Under the pieces are notes generated by a model. That model worked only from the letters and a program-made list of their open reading frames with translations, made no database searches and was not told the origin of the DNA. This document shows, piece by piece, positions 23,600-34,600 of a DNA stretch of 64,000 bases. The first letter of the stretch is position 1, and every line of letters starts with the position of its first letter. The DNA comes from Gnetum montanum (Eukaryota; Streptophyta; Gnetopsida; Gnetales; Gnetaceae), in assembly GCA_015680685.1 (NCBI GenBank), contig MNCI01020931.1, forward strand, positions 513,907 to 577,906. Direction: 5' to 3'. Made by a program: the position numbers and the translations under genes.

Positions 23600-25023
23600 G
23601 GCCTTGGGCTACTTAGCTGTCAAGCCCCGGTTGGTTGCTTTGGTGGTTGTGGCTACAGTTGCCATTGTTGCATTTTGCTTGCGCTCATGCTATTTTCTGT
23701 AGACCACATAGGTTGGGTCATTGTTGGCTTGCGTTGCCTCCTCTATGCCCTTCATTTGAGCAAAGGCTTGGTTGAGAGACTTTGGGGCCAAGTAGTACAA
23801 TTTGGACTTGATAAAGTCATTCATTACATCCTTGAAAATGGCCAAGAGACATGTTTTTGTGATTGGCTCTCTCATTTCGTTCAATGAGGCGCTCCAGCAT
23901 TGGATGAACCTGGGCACAAGCTCGAGGGGCCCCTGCCTAACCTACATGAGTTGGTCGAGGGTAGCTTTAGGCTTTAGGTTGTACCTGAAGTGTTCACAAA
24001 CTGGCTTAGAAGGTCCTCTAAGGAGGATATAGAGGCCCTAGGTAGCGCACGGTACCAATCTAGGGCTTTACTGGTTAGGGACATGGGGAAGACATGCATG
24101 ATAGCATGTAACCAGGCTTGTAACAACAAGCACTTGGTCTTGAATATGACCAAGTGCATGTTGGGGTCGTCCTCACCATTGTACTTGGTGAGTTAAGGCA
24201 GTAAGACCCTAGTTGGCAGAGTTAGGGGTGGGCCCGTAGAACTTATCAGATCATCTTGGTAGAAGTCCACCACCTTGGTTGTTTCAGAGGAGGTGGCTTT
24301 GAGTTAGTTGATCTCCTCCATCAAGCTTTGGATTAGCTGGAATGCTTAATCCAAGCTTGAAGATGTGCCAACCGATTGCATTGGCTAGGCTTGTGTTGCT
24401 TGCACAGCGAAGGGTCAGATTGTTGGTTGCAAAGTTTGCTAGTTTAACATCGTAGCAAATGGATGTTGCCAGTTTAACATCGTAGCGAATGGATGCAGTT
24501 GATCCATTGGCTGAGCGATGGACGTGGTGACTGAGGTAGGCCAAACACGTGTGGGTTAGACGAACGTCGATGAGTCAAGTAGGACATAGGATGCCTAAAT
24601 CGTTTGGGGCATGGAGATGGCCCCTACTTGAGTGGAAGGTTAGGCAAACACATTTGCTGCTAAACCGTGGAGTATTTGTTGGAAGATGGTGTAAAGAGGA
24701 CTCCTGCATTCGGAGCAAGCCTTGACCTTGTCTTCTTCCTCTTGTAAGGCTTCCTCGTAGTTGGTCTTTGCATCATGCTCGTTCGCATAGATGAGTTGGG
24801 ACAACAACTGGTAATAGGACTCCATGAGTGAGATTATGTCGAACACGGTAGGGTTGTACTCTCGTCCATCCTGATGGACTCATTCGTAGTTCAGTTTTGC
24901 CTCTAAGTCAAGGTTGTCCATGGGTAATCCTACTTGGATCTTAGCACAAACAAAATTATATTGTTCATGGTTGCGCGCGGCATGCTTTGGGTGGATCGTG
25001 AAGGTGTCAAGTGTGTTAGACAT
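23600..25023 (-). pseudogene. Gag of element G
   Basis: The minus-strand frame starts at 25023 (MSNTLDTFTIHPKHAARNHE) and continues, with a TAG near 24880, into an acidic stretch (24846-24640, NYEEALQEEEDKVKACSE). The core Retrotrans_gag-like region is at 24159-23974 (KALDWYRALPRASISSLEDL) and 23917-23690 (MREPITKTCLLAIFKDVMND). The W-Y-x-L-P...SI..F pattern is typical of Ty3 Gag capsid. Two units of the element's 30-bp repeat lie at 24430-24495, inside or beside the frame. Confidence 0.72.
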
Positions 25024-25394
25024 CGACGTGGAAGGTTGATCTGAACTTATGTTCACAGATCAAGTTGTGAGAGTTGTTTGCAAAAAATAGCTAACTCTAG
25101 AGACGCAGAAAATTCACTAAGTCCAAAAATGCAAGAAAAAAAATGGCTAAGTATGAAAATGCAACAAAAATGCTAAGTATGGAGCCTACACTCCACACCA
25201 ACTACGCTCTCCACCAACTACACTCCCTACGCTAATAGAACAGACACTTAGAAAAAAGTGGAGAACAGCGTAGTTTGGGTTGCTACGCATTATTCAAGGA
25301 GATCGACAATGGGGATCAATCTACACCATTAGGGGTGTAGAGAAAATGCAAAGACAACCACAATGAAATACAAAGAAGGAAACACCACAACCCT

Positions 25395-25407
25395 CCTTCT
25401 AACACCA
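25395..25407 (-). promoter_or_regulatory. Possible primer site of G (tRNA-iMet)
   Basis: The minus strand reads TGGTGTTAGAAGG six bases after the 5' LTR. This resembles TGGTATCAGAGC, the usual initiator-tRNA-Met site, with several changes. The assignment is weak. Confidence 0.4.
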
Positions 25408-25413
25408 GAAAAC

Positions 25414-26968
25414 TATAGTGATCGAAAACATTAGTGGCTGGAATCACCGAGGGGTCAATGGACGCATGGGCTTAACCCCACCTCCGCATAAGGGCCTTAC
25501 TAGAGATGAAGGCGAAGCACCTCGAACGATCTTGTCGATCAAACGGGAACGTTGCCAGTTGTAGTTGGGGTAGTCGCTGCAAACAGGGGGGGTTGGCGTG
25601 GTTAGCTAAAATGCCAATGGGTGCGAACGATGCTAAGTGTTGACCATTGTCCACGATGCAAAGTGCAAGGCGTAGTCACAAGACATGGGTGAGCGTAGTT
25701 AAGGGGTTTCAGCTGAAACGATGGTGTCAACCCATGGAGACTATCGCTCAAGCGTAGTACAATGTGGCTACGCATGAAAAATGCGAAGAAATGTGAGAAA
25801 ATGCAAGGAACAATAGAGAGAAATGGAACAACGCCCAAATGGGAGCATAGCTAACTCCAAAAAGGGTTTAAAAGGTACACGATGTACAACAAGCACAATG
25901 GAAGCGTAGTCACAGTCTCAATGGTGGCAGTCCATGAAGTCTGGAGCTCACCATGGTGTACCATGCCTGTCGGGTTGGCCGCCACAATGTACCATGGATA
26001 TCCTTGCAAGGTTGCAACAGGGCTGCAATGGACCGTGATGTGCAACTCTACCTCTTTGCCAATGCACTCTAGGTCTCGTTTGCCTAAGAAGCTAAGCGCT
26101 AAATGCCAAGATGATGGATGCCAAATGAAAATGCCAATCGCCAACTCCTAAAACATTGGGGGTCCAGGGGTATTTATAAGGCTAGGGGTGTTTTGCTTTG
26201 CGGTGTTGAGTAGTGTTGTTGCTATAGCGAAGTCTATGAAGCTAAGAAACTGTGACTACATTGCTCAATTGCATGAAGAAGACCACAAAGTACCTGAAAA
26301 AATGTAAAACATGCTAAAATAAAATACAACTTTTGGAGACTATGCTTCATGTCTACACTCTAGAGCATAGTTACAATTTTTGGGAAAAGGGGGATGCAAA
26401 ATGCAAAATGCTGCTGCTGAAAGTGTGTTGGAGCTTATGCGAATGCTAATGTTAAGGTGTGGAGGCCTTTGGAGGCTATTCTTGCCATCTACGCTGACTA
26501 CGCTCAAGAGCATAGTCCCAAACTTAGGCAAAATTTGGTCCAAAAACTGACAAAAACTAGCAAAATGTGGCTAAGTGTTGACTATGCTCTAGGGGAGGTT
26601 GACTACCCTATCGAGTGTAGTGAACATAGGCTCAACACTTAAAGAAATCTGTGCAAAATCTGACACTTGAGGTGACTACATTGACTACGCTTTAGAGCAT
26701 AGTCAAGAGGTGTAGTTCCAACAGTTAGGAAATTCTGGTGTTTGGGGTTGACTACACTCTAGAGCGTAGTCCCAATGGTGAGAGTGTAGTCTAGACACTT
26801 AAAAATTCTGGCAAAAACCGAGGTTTCAAGTTGACTATGCTTTAGAGAGTAATCCCAACAATGGTAAGCATCGTCCCAACACTTACAAAAATTTGAGAAA
26901 AATGTCATCGTTCTAACACTTAACCAAATTTGCAGTCTATTGGAGCCCAAATTTTTTGTGGTGTTTCA
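25414..26968 (-). repeat. 5' LTR of element G
   Basis: 1555 bp, minus strand, paired with 17898-19552. U3 palindromic units lie at about 26345-26370, 26489-26512, 26678-26702, 26747-26770 and 26829-26852. TATAAATA lies at 26178-26171. The 3' end reads CACTATA where the other LTR has CACTACA. The right target copy TTTAT follows at 26969-26973. Confidence 0.88.
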
Positions 26969-26973
26969 TTTAT

Positions 26974-29668
26974 ATCATTTATGCCCCTGTGAGAATTACC
27001 CACTAGTCAATATCTTGAATAGAAGAATATAAAAGGATCTAAGTTGTGTTTTATGATCTTTAATAAAAGAAAATGCTAATCACCATTTTATAAACTACTC
27101 TTTATTCAACATATTTGAAATTGCCTATTTATATTTATTGAATATATTGTAATGCTTATAAGTCACCAATTGAAAAAATTCTATTAATGATTTTTTAGGT
27201 TGGCTTGGGAACACGATTATAGAGAACAAGGTAAGGTCTGAACAACACTCACATTAGTTTTTTAGCTTATGATATGGTATTAACAAAATTTTATATTTCA
27301 ACAAATTTCTAAAGAATTATAATTAGAACAATGTTATCTTTTATAAGCCAAAAAAGGAATGTGAACGGTGATTTATATGTTGTTATACATCTATGGTTAT
27401 CAATAATAATAATAATGCATAGTGTATTTTGCAAGTAGAATAACCATGTTTTGCTTTATGTTAGTGTTGTCTATAACAAGTGTTGATATTAAACTGCAAT
27501 TTTCATTATTGTATATATTGTTGCTTCTTATTTCTTTTATAAATCACCAGTGATGTTTGTTCCTGGGAACTGTCAGTGATTGATACGCTATACTATTCGC
27601 ACTAAAAAAAAACTTATTCCATGGGCAAACGATTTTACCTCCATTCTAACAGTTTTACCGTAAAGTATAAACATCCCTAGAATCACCAAAGGAAAAAAGA
27701 ACGAGTGAAGCATCCTATCCTCGGAGAAATCAGCAGAAGAAAATTCACAAAGGCAGCAGGAATCTGCATCCAGCCATGCAGACATGGATACTTATTACCA
27801 TAATTTTGTTGAAGAAACCATGCGCAAGCAACATGCTGTTCTGGTTGCAGAAAGCCTTGATTGGAAATGGGGCGTTGCAACAAATGTTTATAATTAGTTT
27901 TTATTTTTCTTTTGAATTAACCACTCATCTCCTTACAAAAAAGATGAATGGTGGTGTTCGATACTTCATACAATTTAGTATAGACAAAATACCGAAACTT
28001 TTTACGAGTTGAAAAAAAAATCTATTAAAACAAATATAAGGAGATAAAAAAAAGGTTCAATTTTTGGTGACTTGTATGATGTTAGAGGGGTTAACCGTAC
28101 ATGGATTACCAAACTGCTCCTTTATTTTAATGAATTTTGCTACTTCAGGACCTGTTACCTTAGGACTCTTATAGTTACAGGCGCAGTTCAGGACCTAGAA
28201 ACTTGGGATGCAAGCTTTCCTGTCATCAAAAATATCTCCAAGATGATCTTCTATACCTAAAGCAAAAGAGTTGCAAACCAAATCAGCTACGGTAGCGGCA
28301 GCTCTAGCTATATATCCTCTCCTTAATTGAAACTGCAATGCTTAATATTGTTTCTATATTATGGGTCGTTGTAAGCCAGAGAACCGTGGGAAGACTATAA
28401 TGATGTTCCAAAGGTCGAACAAAAGCCATTACAAATTTTATGCAAGACTTCTTAGTCCCACAGTTCTAAACTGATGTGCTCCTTTATATCTTCAAGAACC
28501 AAAAAATTTCCCTCAACTCTAACAGTTGTGTATTCCAGCATTGTCTGCCAGCATAATCCACCAAACCAACTGAAATCTAATATAATTTTGTTGAAGATGG
28601 TGACTATTCCGTCTTGGCTTCCAAACAAGGCAACCAGTGACCGGCAAAGAAAAATGCAGGCAGGCGACAAGCAAACGTATGGTAGGATAGCCCATGAAAC
28701 AGAACATTTTGTTGAAAGTTATATTCACCGATGCAATCACAATTCAGCACATTCACGAACAAGTTCTTCACTACAGCCATTTAGAGAGAAAATCTATTAA
28801 GTTCAAAGCAATATAACACAGCATAGTTACATTACTGAAATACTGAAGAGTGTACAGATATTTAAATTGGTACGTCTTTCCAAGTAACTCATTTTTAAAA
28901 CAAGGCATACAGTCTGTTAAGCATCCCAAACTATTATCTATATGTTATGATTCTATTAAAGAAAAACAATACAGAACGATTTTGGCCATTATTTCAACCG
29001 CTAAATACATAAGCCCTTAAACAGCCTTATGAGCCTTTGGGATGGACTTGAAGGGCACTCGAAATCTTCAGGTCATGGGATTTCCATTTTCTACAAGTGC
29101 AGAGCCGGGACTTCCAAATTTGACAAAGAGGTTTTTCTTAATGGGTTTGTTAAGAGATGCTTTTTCTAAAATCATAGTCAATTACAGCTTACACTAAAAT
29201 TTTTCAACTACAGTTATTGTTCAAGTTCAATGCCACAAATATCTTTCTGCACAAAGATTTCCAGCTCCTCTACTTGCTTAATCCATTACCGTCCAAGAAA
29301 AAATAGCACTGCCCAACAACATTCTCAATGGATTTGCAAACGAATCATCTTCAAAATCATAAGAAACAAAATACGAGTAAAAGATCACCCGCAGACATAA
29401 CGCTTAAAAATTTAAAAACTAAAAAATTGACAGGTATACAAAGAAGTATGTAAACAAAATTCACCGAAATCCGGCAGAATTTTCCACGTTTCTCAAAGGT
29501 CAATCAAAATCTTTTCAAAATCACAAAATGTATATAGGCAAGGAAGCCGTTCTGCCGATCTCCTCACCAAATTCATACCAGACGGATCCGGAAAACAGCT
29601 TTAACGAAAAGCAAAACAAAGCAAAAGTAGAACAAAACTCATCTGGAACGAAGAAAGAGCTTCCTCAT
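26974..29668. other. Intergenic DNA 3' of the OST3 gene
   Basis: AT-rich, low-copy-looking sequence. No transposon ends, RNA genes or conserved protein recognised. An exon-like signal sits at 27199-27230 (see findings). The last several hundred bases before 29668 presumably include the 3' untranslated region of the OST3 gene, but no clear polyadenylation site was fixed. Confidence 0.5.
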
Positions 29669-30766
29669 TCAAAGCCAGGAAGGCCAGAAAGCATGAATGG
29701 AATACCCAGTCTTCCAATTATCCAAATAAATGACCTTGCGCACGGCCCAGGCAGAGATCACCATGGCCACATAAACCAGAACGCGTTTTCCACGGGGGCT
29801 ACGAATCTTCACCGCAACATGACACACCAACGCCAACAGAACCCCAACCACCGTATACAGAAACCCTACGGCAAAACCCTCGGCGCCGAGCTGCACGCCG
29901 CTGCCCTGGAAAAAGAACACAGGCTTCGACGGATCCTCGCGATCAGCCATGAACAGCGGCATCTTCCGAATGATATTATGCATCGCGCCGGAGACGCTAA
30001 ACATGTACACGAAGATCGCGCCGCCCATCCACAGCATCGGATCGTGCAACGGCGTATCCCTGGCAAGAAGAATCTTCTTCAGCAAAAATGGCGCCGAAAG
30101 CACCAGCGCGCAGACGATGAAGAGCACCTGGTTCCTCGTCAACGGCGGAGGCCGCTCGACCGCGCCGATCGAAACCCTAGCCTTGCCTTCCACGAACGCC
30201 GCGATGCTTTCTGCGGATCTGGCCATGAGATCGCTCTGGTCCATGGCATCGGAATCCTTGAGCTTCTTCAAGCCGGGGCCGACGTGGCGGATGTGAGGGA
30301 GAGTGTTGACGCCGAAGAGCGCGAAGGAGGCCTGCGATTGCTTGAATTCCAGGTCGCAGAAGAAGAGCTTTCCCTGCGCCGATTTCTCCGGATTGTTCTT
30401 CGCGAACGCCTGCGCGGCGAGAATGAATTCGGCGCGCAGCAGATCCAGGCGGAGCTCCGGCTTGCTGCGCAGGTCCTCGGCGTCGAAGAAGACGACGAGG
30501 GAGTAGGAGCGTGGAGGATCTGCGTGTTGCGCGTAGCGAAGCAGAGTTGCGTCGCTCAGGCGGATGATGCCGTCGGGGGAGGAATCTCGCAGATCCAAAA
30601 GTTCTTGGACTAGTTCTTCGTTTCGGCCATTGCCGTTGCCATTGGCCGCCTGCTTGGACGAGGATGTCACTGTTGGTGCTCCAACGAGCAGCAGCAGAGG
30701 AAGAAGAGCTATGGAGAAAAGCAGAGGAAGAAAAGCATTTCGCCTGCGAGGCTTGGATTCCGCCAT
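29669..30766 (-). CDS. OST3: Oligosaccharyltransferase subunit OST3/OST6
   Basis: Subunit of the ER oligosaccharyltransferase, which moves the dolichol-linked glycan to Asn-X-Ser/Thr of nascent proteins. The intact 365-residue frame has a signal peptide (about 1-35, hydrophobic 11-30), a lumenal thioredoxin-fold domain (about 50-205; SYSLVVFFDAEDL, GKLFFCDLEFK, FGVNTLPHIRHVGP, MDQSD) and four membrane spans (about 212-230, 245-262, 293-318, 327-345). Family signatures are GAMHNIIRKMP, FFFQGSGVQLGAEGFAVGFL and YLDNWKTGYSIH. The CxxC of yeast Ost3 and mammalian TUSC3/MAGT1 is absent, as in other plant homologs I recall. The start at 30766 is chosen because the signal peptide follows at once. 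The frame is open upstream to an ATG at 30982, but that extension is basic and unconserved-looking. It is intronless, GC-rich and ends at the family's usual C-terminus. Confidence 0.95.
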   Translation of the reverse strand: MAESKPRRRNAFLPLLFSIALLPLLLLVGAPTVTSSSKQAANGNGNGRNEELVQELLDLRDSSPDGIIRLSDATLLRYAQHADPPRSYSLVVFFDAEDLRSKPELRLDLLRAEFILAAQAFAKNNPEKSAQGKLFFCDLEFKQSQASFALFGVNTLPHIRHVGPGLKKLKDSDAMDQSDLMARSAESIAAFVEGKARVSIGAVERPPPLTRNQVLFIVCALVLSAPFLLKKILLARDTPLHDPMLWMGGAIFVYMFSVSGAMHNIIRKMPLFMADREDPSKPVFFFQGSGVQLGAEGFAVGFLYTVVGVLLALVCHVAVKIRSPRGKRVLVYVAMVISAWAVRKVIYLDNWKTGYSIHAFWPSWL

Positions 30767-31260
30767 TGTTGCAGCGAGCTGGAACGTTGTGGCCTGTTCG
30801 AATGATTCAAGAGCAGGGCATTTTGGTTTCAGGTCTGGTCTGGTCTGGTTGTGCAAAATTTTGTGCTTAATCTGAGCTCCAGATGTTTGTTTTGTGCGAC
30901 GACTTTTCGTTTGGGTCGGACGGACTTCCCTGGAAAATGCCGCTGTGCCAAGAGTACGCGATGGGATGATTAAAGCCGTCAAAGACTTAGTTATTATAAA
31001 TAGTTAATCAGTCTTACCATTAAACTAACATCTCATAATGAGCTAAAAGTGTTCTATTTGCGTGTTTTGGTTATGCAGGTTTATAGGCTCTCTCTAATGT
31101 AATGTGATCACAACTATCCTATTTGTCTCATTTAGCCGTGCCTATTTTCCCCCTTTCTTTTCTCATGCATCCTTTTAATTGCCTTTCTCTTAAGAAAACA
31201 ACTCAATGTTTTTATACAAATAGTTAATGCATTTGAAGGTAATGACACACATCCATAATG
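30767..31260 (-). promoter_or_regulatory. Upstream region of OST3
   Basis: Leader and promoter candidate for the OST3 gene. The minus strand has TATTTATAATAA at about 31003-30992, a possible TATA element about 230 bp before the ATG. A tiny upstream reading frame (ATG at 30821, five codons) is out of frame with the main start. No more than about 0.5 kb of native upstream DNA remains before the LINE insertion. Confidence 0.4.
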
Positions 31261-31386
31261 TTTATCATGATGCATATATTTAGGGGGGTGTCGGACCCCA
31301 AAAAGAGAATTTTATTAATTAAATTTATCATGATGCATATATTTAGGGGGGTGTCGGACCCCAAAAAGAGAATTTTATTAATTAAA
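31261..31386. repeat. Exact 63-bp direct tandem repeat
   Basis: Two identical 63-bp copies, 31261-31323 and 31324-31386. Each contains the LINE target sequence ATGCATATATTTAG followed by the terminal 40 bases of the LINE 3' end. The second copy joins the LINE body. Confidence 0.95.
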
Positions 31387-31636
31387 TGAGAATAAGTACA
31401 TGGTCAACATCTGAACATATTGATGGATAAATAGGGAGAAGGACAATGACAAATGCAATAGTTGAAAGAAAACATCTTGAAACATAATCTTTCTCAGGGT
31501 GTGGGAGTACATGCTAAAGAAGGGAGTACACGCCAAAGAGCTACCTAATGCTGGGAAACCTTAGGAACTGCGAGTTCAGAAGACCAGGAGAACAACAAAG
31601 AGCTCAAAATGCTCAAAATTATGCTGATAACACACG

Positions 31637-34600
31637 TCAATGTAGCAGATCGAGATTGGAAAGAGTGCACGAGTTGGTGTATCTGCTCCAAGGCTGCAAA
31701 CAATAAAACAACTGATTAGTATCCAACTTTAACTTAGAAGTANNNNNNNNNNNNNNNNNNNNNNNNNNNNNNNNNNNNNNNNNNNNNNNNNNNNNNNNNN
31801 NNNNNNNNNNNNNNNNNNNNNNNNNNNNNNNNNNNNNNNNNNNNNNNNNNNNNNNNNNNNNNNNNNNNNNNNNNNNNNNNNNNNNNNNNNNNNNNNNNNN
31901 NNNNNNNNNNNNNNNNNNNNNNNNNNNNNNNNNNNTTTGATGCAATAGGCACCAAAGAAATTGCTTAATTTTTGGAAGAGTCGGAAGGCTCCAAACTCGT
32001 GAAAAGAGAGAGAGCCAAAACTGTTCAGACTCTTCTTTGTGCCATGATCGATTGCAACGGGTAACAATCATAGAGGAATCATGCAACAATTGAAAGGGCA
32101 CATGAGGTTTATAGGGTAGAAGGTTCGATCCGTTAGTCCATTGAAGACCATGGAAGAGACTAGGAACCGAAGCTTCCACATGCAAATTCTGATGCATGAA
32201 GTGATAAAGTCTATCAAGGCAATGGTGCATAATTCTGGAAGCCCCATATAAGTTTTCGAACATATCCCAAGTAATCCACTGATTGGTGAGACGAAGACAG
32301 CTAAGGGAAACAACTCCCTTTTGAAACCAGATGGTGGCTACCCTGGCATTTGAGGTGCCTAGAGGAGCAGGACAAAGGGGCAGCCACCAAGGGCAAATCT
32401 TAGAAAGAAGAGTAGGATTAATATGTATATTATTCCAATTCACATGAGAATGTAAGACTTGCCAAGCCTTCCAAATGCTTTTGAAAACATGTGTTCCAGG
32501 AATGATAATGTTGTGAGGAGAAAGGATCCAATTAACAGGGTGGATACCCTTCCAGATAGACCTATTCTTAGGAAATGCTTGTCGAAGCCTTAACTGAAAA
32601 AGATTCCCAATAATATTGGGGGCATCTAGGTGCTGAATCAACCACTTAGCGACAAGGGTGAGACCTTGCTTAAAGGAGTTCAAAAGGCCCAATCTGCCTT
32701 TGTTCTTAGGAAGAGTTACTATATTCCAGGCTACACGATGAAAGCCTTTTTGAGAGTCCTTAGATGACCACATGAAGTCTCGAAATAAACGTTCAAGCTT
32801 TTGATAAGAAGCATGGGAAGGGGCCCAACATGACGAGTAATAAACATGGGTAGAGGCACAAATAGACTTACAGATTAGATACCTTCCGGCAAGGGTGAGG
32901 GGTTTGGTTTTCCATTTTTCCATTTTTCTGTGAATGCGAGCAATTACTTGGTCCCAGAGCTCGGACGTTGGGCCTCTAAAGCGAAAGGGAATTCCCAAGA
33001 GCTTAATGATCTCATGATCTTGAGTACGCTTCCAACTATAATTGGGCAAATGACTGTAGTTATTGGTGAAGCTATAAACAGAAGATTTTCGCCAATTTAT
33101 GACAGATCCCGAGAGGGAGCAATATTGCTCTACTCGAGACAAGAGACACTGCACATTATCCGCATTGTTTTGAATAAGGAAAAATGAGTCATCAGCGAAA
33201 TGCATATTGAGGAGCTGATGTTGAGGAGAAGATAGAGGAACCCCAAATAAAACATTGTTTTGAATATCCAAGCTGATTTGATGACAGAGAAAATCAGCCG
33301 CTATGATGAAGAGATAAGGAGCGAGAGGGCAACCTTGCCTAACAGACCTATGAATAGAAAAGGGAGAAGTGATGCCGAAGGTAGTCGCGATTCGCGCAGT
33401 AGCATCTGAGAATAAGCATTCTACCATATGAATGAACTTAGGGCCAAAACCCAATTTAGTCATGGTTTGGATAATGAAGTCCCACTTAATGTTATCATAG
33501 GCTTTAGCGTAGTCAAGCTTCATCAGGAGGATATCCTGACCCTCATCCTCAGCCCACTTAAGACCTTCCCAAGCAGCCACCACATTATTTAATATGTATC
33601 TTCCCGGAACAAAGCCAGTCTGCTGGGGGGAAATAATAAAGGCAAGGACTTTCTTTAATCGCAAGGCCAAACACTTTGCCCAAATTTTGTAAACCACATT
33701 AAGTAAGGTGATAGGTCGCCAATTGGAGATACAAGTTGGATCTCCTGTTTTAGGGAGAAGACGAATAATCCCTTGGTTTAAGATTGGTCCCAAAGAGCCA
33801 GTAAGCGTAGCCTCTTTGATAACATGGAAGAGGTCAGAACCAACCAGATCCCAATGCTTTTGGAAAAATTCAACTGGAAAACCATCATAACCCGGGGCTT
33901 TCCCAGGGCGTAGGTTAAAGTAAGCCTGTTGAAGCTCTACTGGAGTAATATCGGCTTCTAAAATTGTCAGCATAGAAGAATTAACCAGTTTAGGATAATT
34001 TAGAGTGGTTGCCGCAAATGATGTAGGATCCATAGGAGTAGTGGTGAATAAGGCCTCAAAGTGTTCTTTAAGATAAGAGAGAAGACTATTTTGGTCAGTG
34101 ATAATGGAACCATTTATGGAGAGTTTATCTAAAGAGGGCAAAGGGGAGGATCGGTTAAGGTACTTAAAGAATTCCTTACAGTGCTCGTCTTGTATGTTTA
34201 GCCAAGTGAGTCGACTTTTAATCAAGGCACCTTGTGCCTTATATACTTCCCAATGTTGAAAGGCAATACGGGCTCTGGCAAGCTCCCCTTGAAGGTGACT
34301 ATTGAAGGGATCATCAGTTAGTTTAGTCGTAAGGTGCTCAATGGTAGAGCATATGTTGGTGTACTCTTGCCGAGAGCGAGAGGCAACTTCCTTACCAAAA
34401 TGACGGGCGAAATTCCTAACTCTACTAGTAGTTCGAAGCCACCAGTGGATCCAACCCGTTGAACCTAAGGGTCTTGGTTCAGCATTCCAAAGGCTAGAAA
34501 GAAGTTGTTGGGCGGAAGGAGAAGAGAAACATTGGCTATGTAACCTAAAGAGATGATAATTCTGTCGTTGGTGGTCATTATGGATTTGCATAGATAAAGT

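Larger units (their letters stand above)
17898..26968 (-). mobile_element. Element G: gag-protease-only gypsy element
   Basis: A 9.07-kb minus-strand LTR retrotransposon flanked by TTTAT on both sides (17893-17897 and 26969-26973). Long LTRs (26968-25414 as 5', 19552-17898 as 3') enclose 5.9 kb with gag, then protease, then non-coding sequence. No RT, RNase H or integrase motif was found between the protease and the 3' LTR. It is unrelated in LTR and gag sequence to A-F; the DLILGMPWL protease motif suggests a chromovirus/Ogre-type Ty3 lineage. It is non-autonomous by deletion or by origin. Confidence 0.85.

Noticed and set aside
27588-28800. Several short minus-strand frames with vaguely similar stretches (CTTCAACAAAATTAT, TGTTAGA)
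   Set aside because: Similarity is limited to short AT-rich words and could be chance or a decayed local duplication; no domain seen.
29068-29165. Minus-strand exon-like segment ending in a stop (KFGSPGSALVENGNP)
   Set aside because: Has an acceptor-like TTTTAG and a plausible peptide, but the OST3 frame already ends at its family C-terminus and no second exon or homolog was recognised.
29528-30613. 361-codon open frame on the plus strand
   Set aside because: Antisense shadow of the GC-rich OST3 gene; low-complexity Arg/Glu-rich peptide without a domain, while the minus strand has a clear family match.
30767-30982. 72-residue N-terminal extension of OST3
   Set aside because: Frame is open, but it would bury the signal peptide behind a basic, unconserved-looking segment; the start at 30766 is the natural one.
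31637-32067. Frames running through the N gap
   Set aside because: Translation across unknown bases is meaningless; the sequence left of the gap cannot be assigned to an ORF2 frame with confidence.
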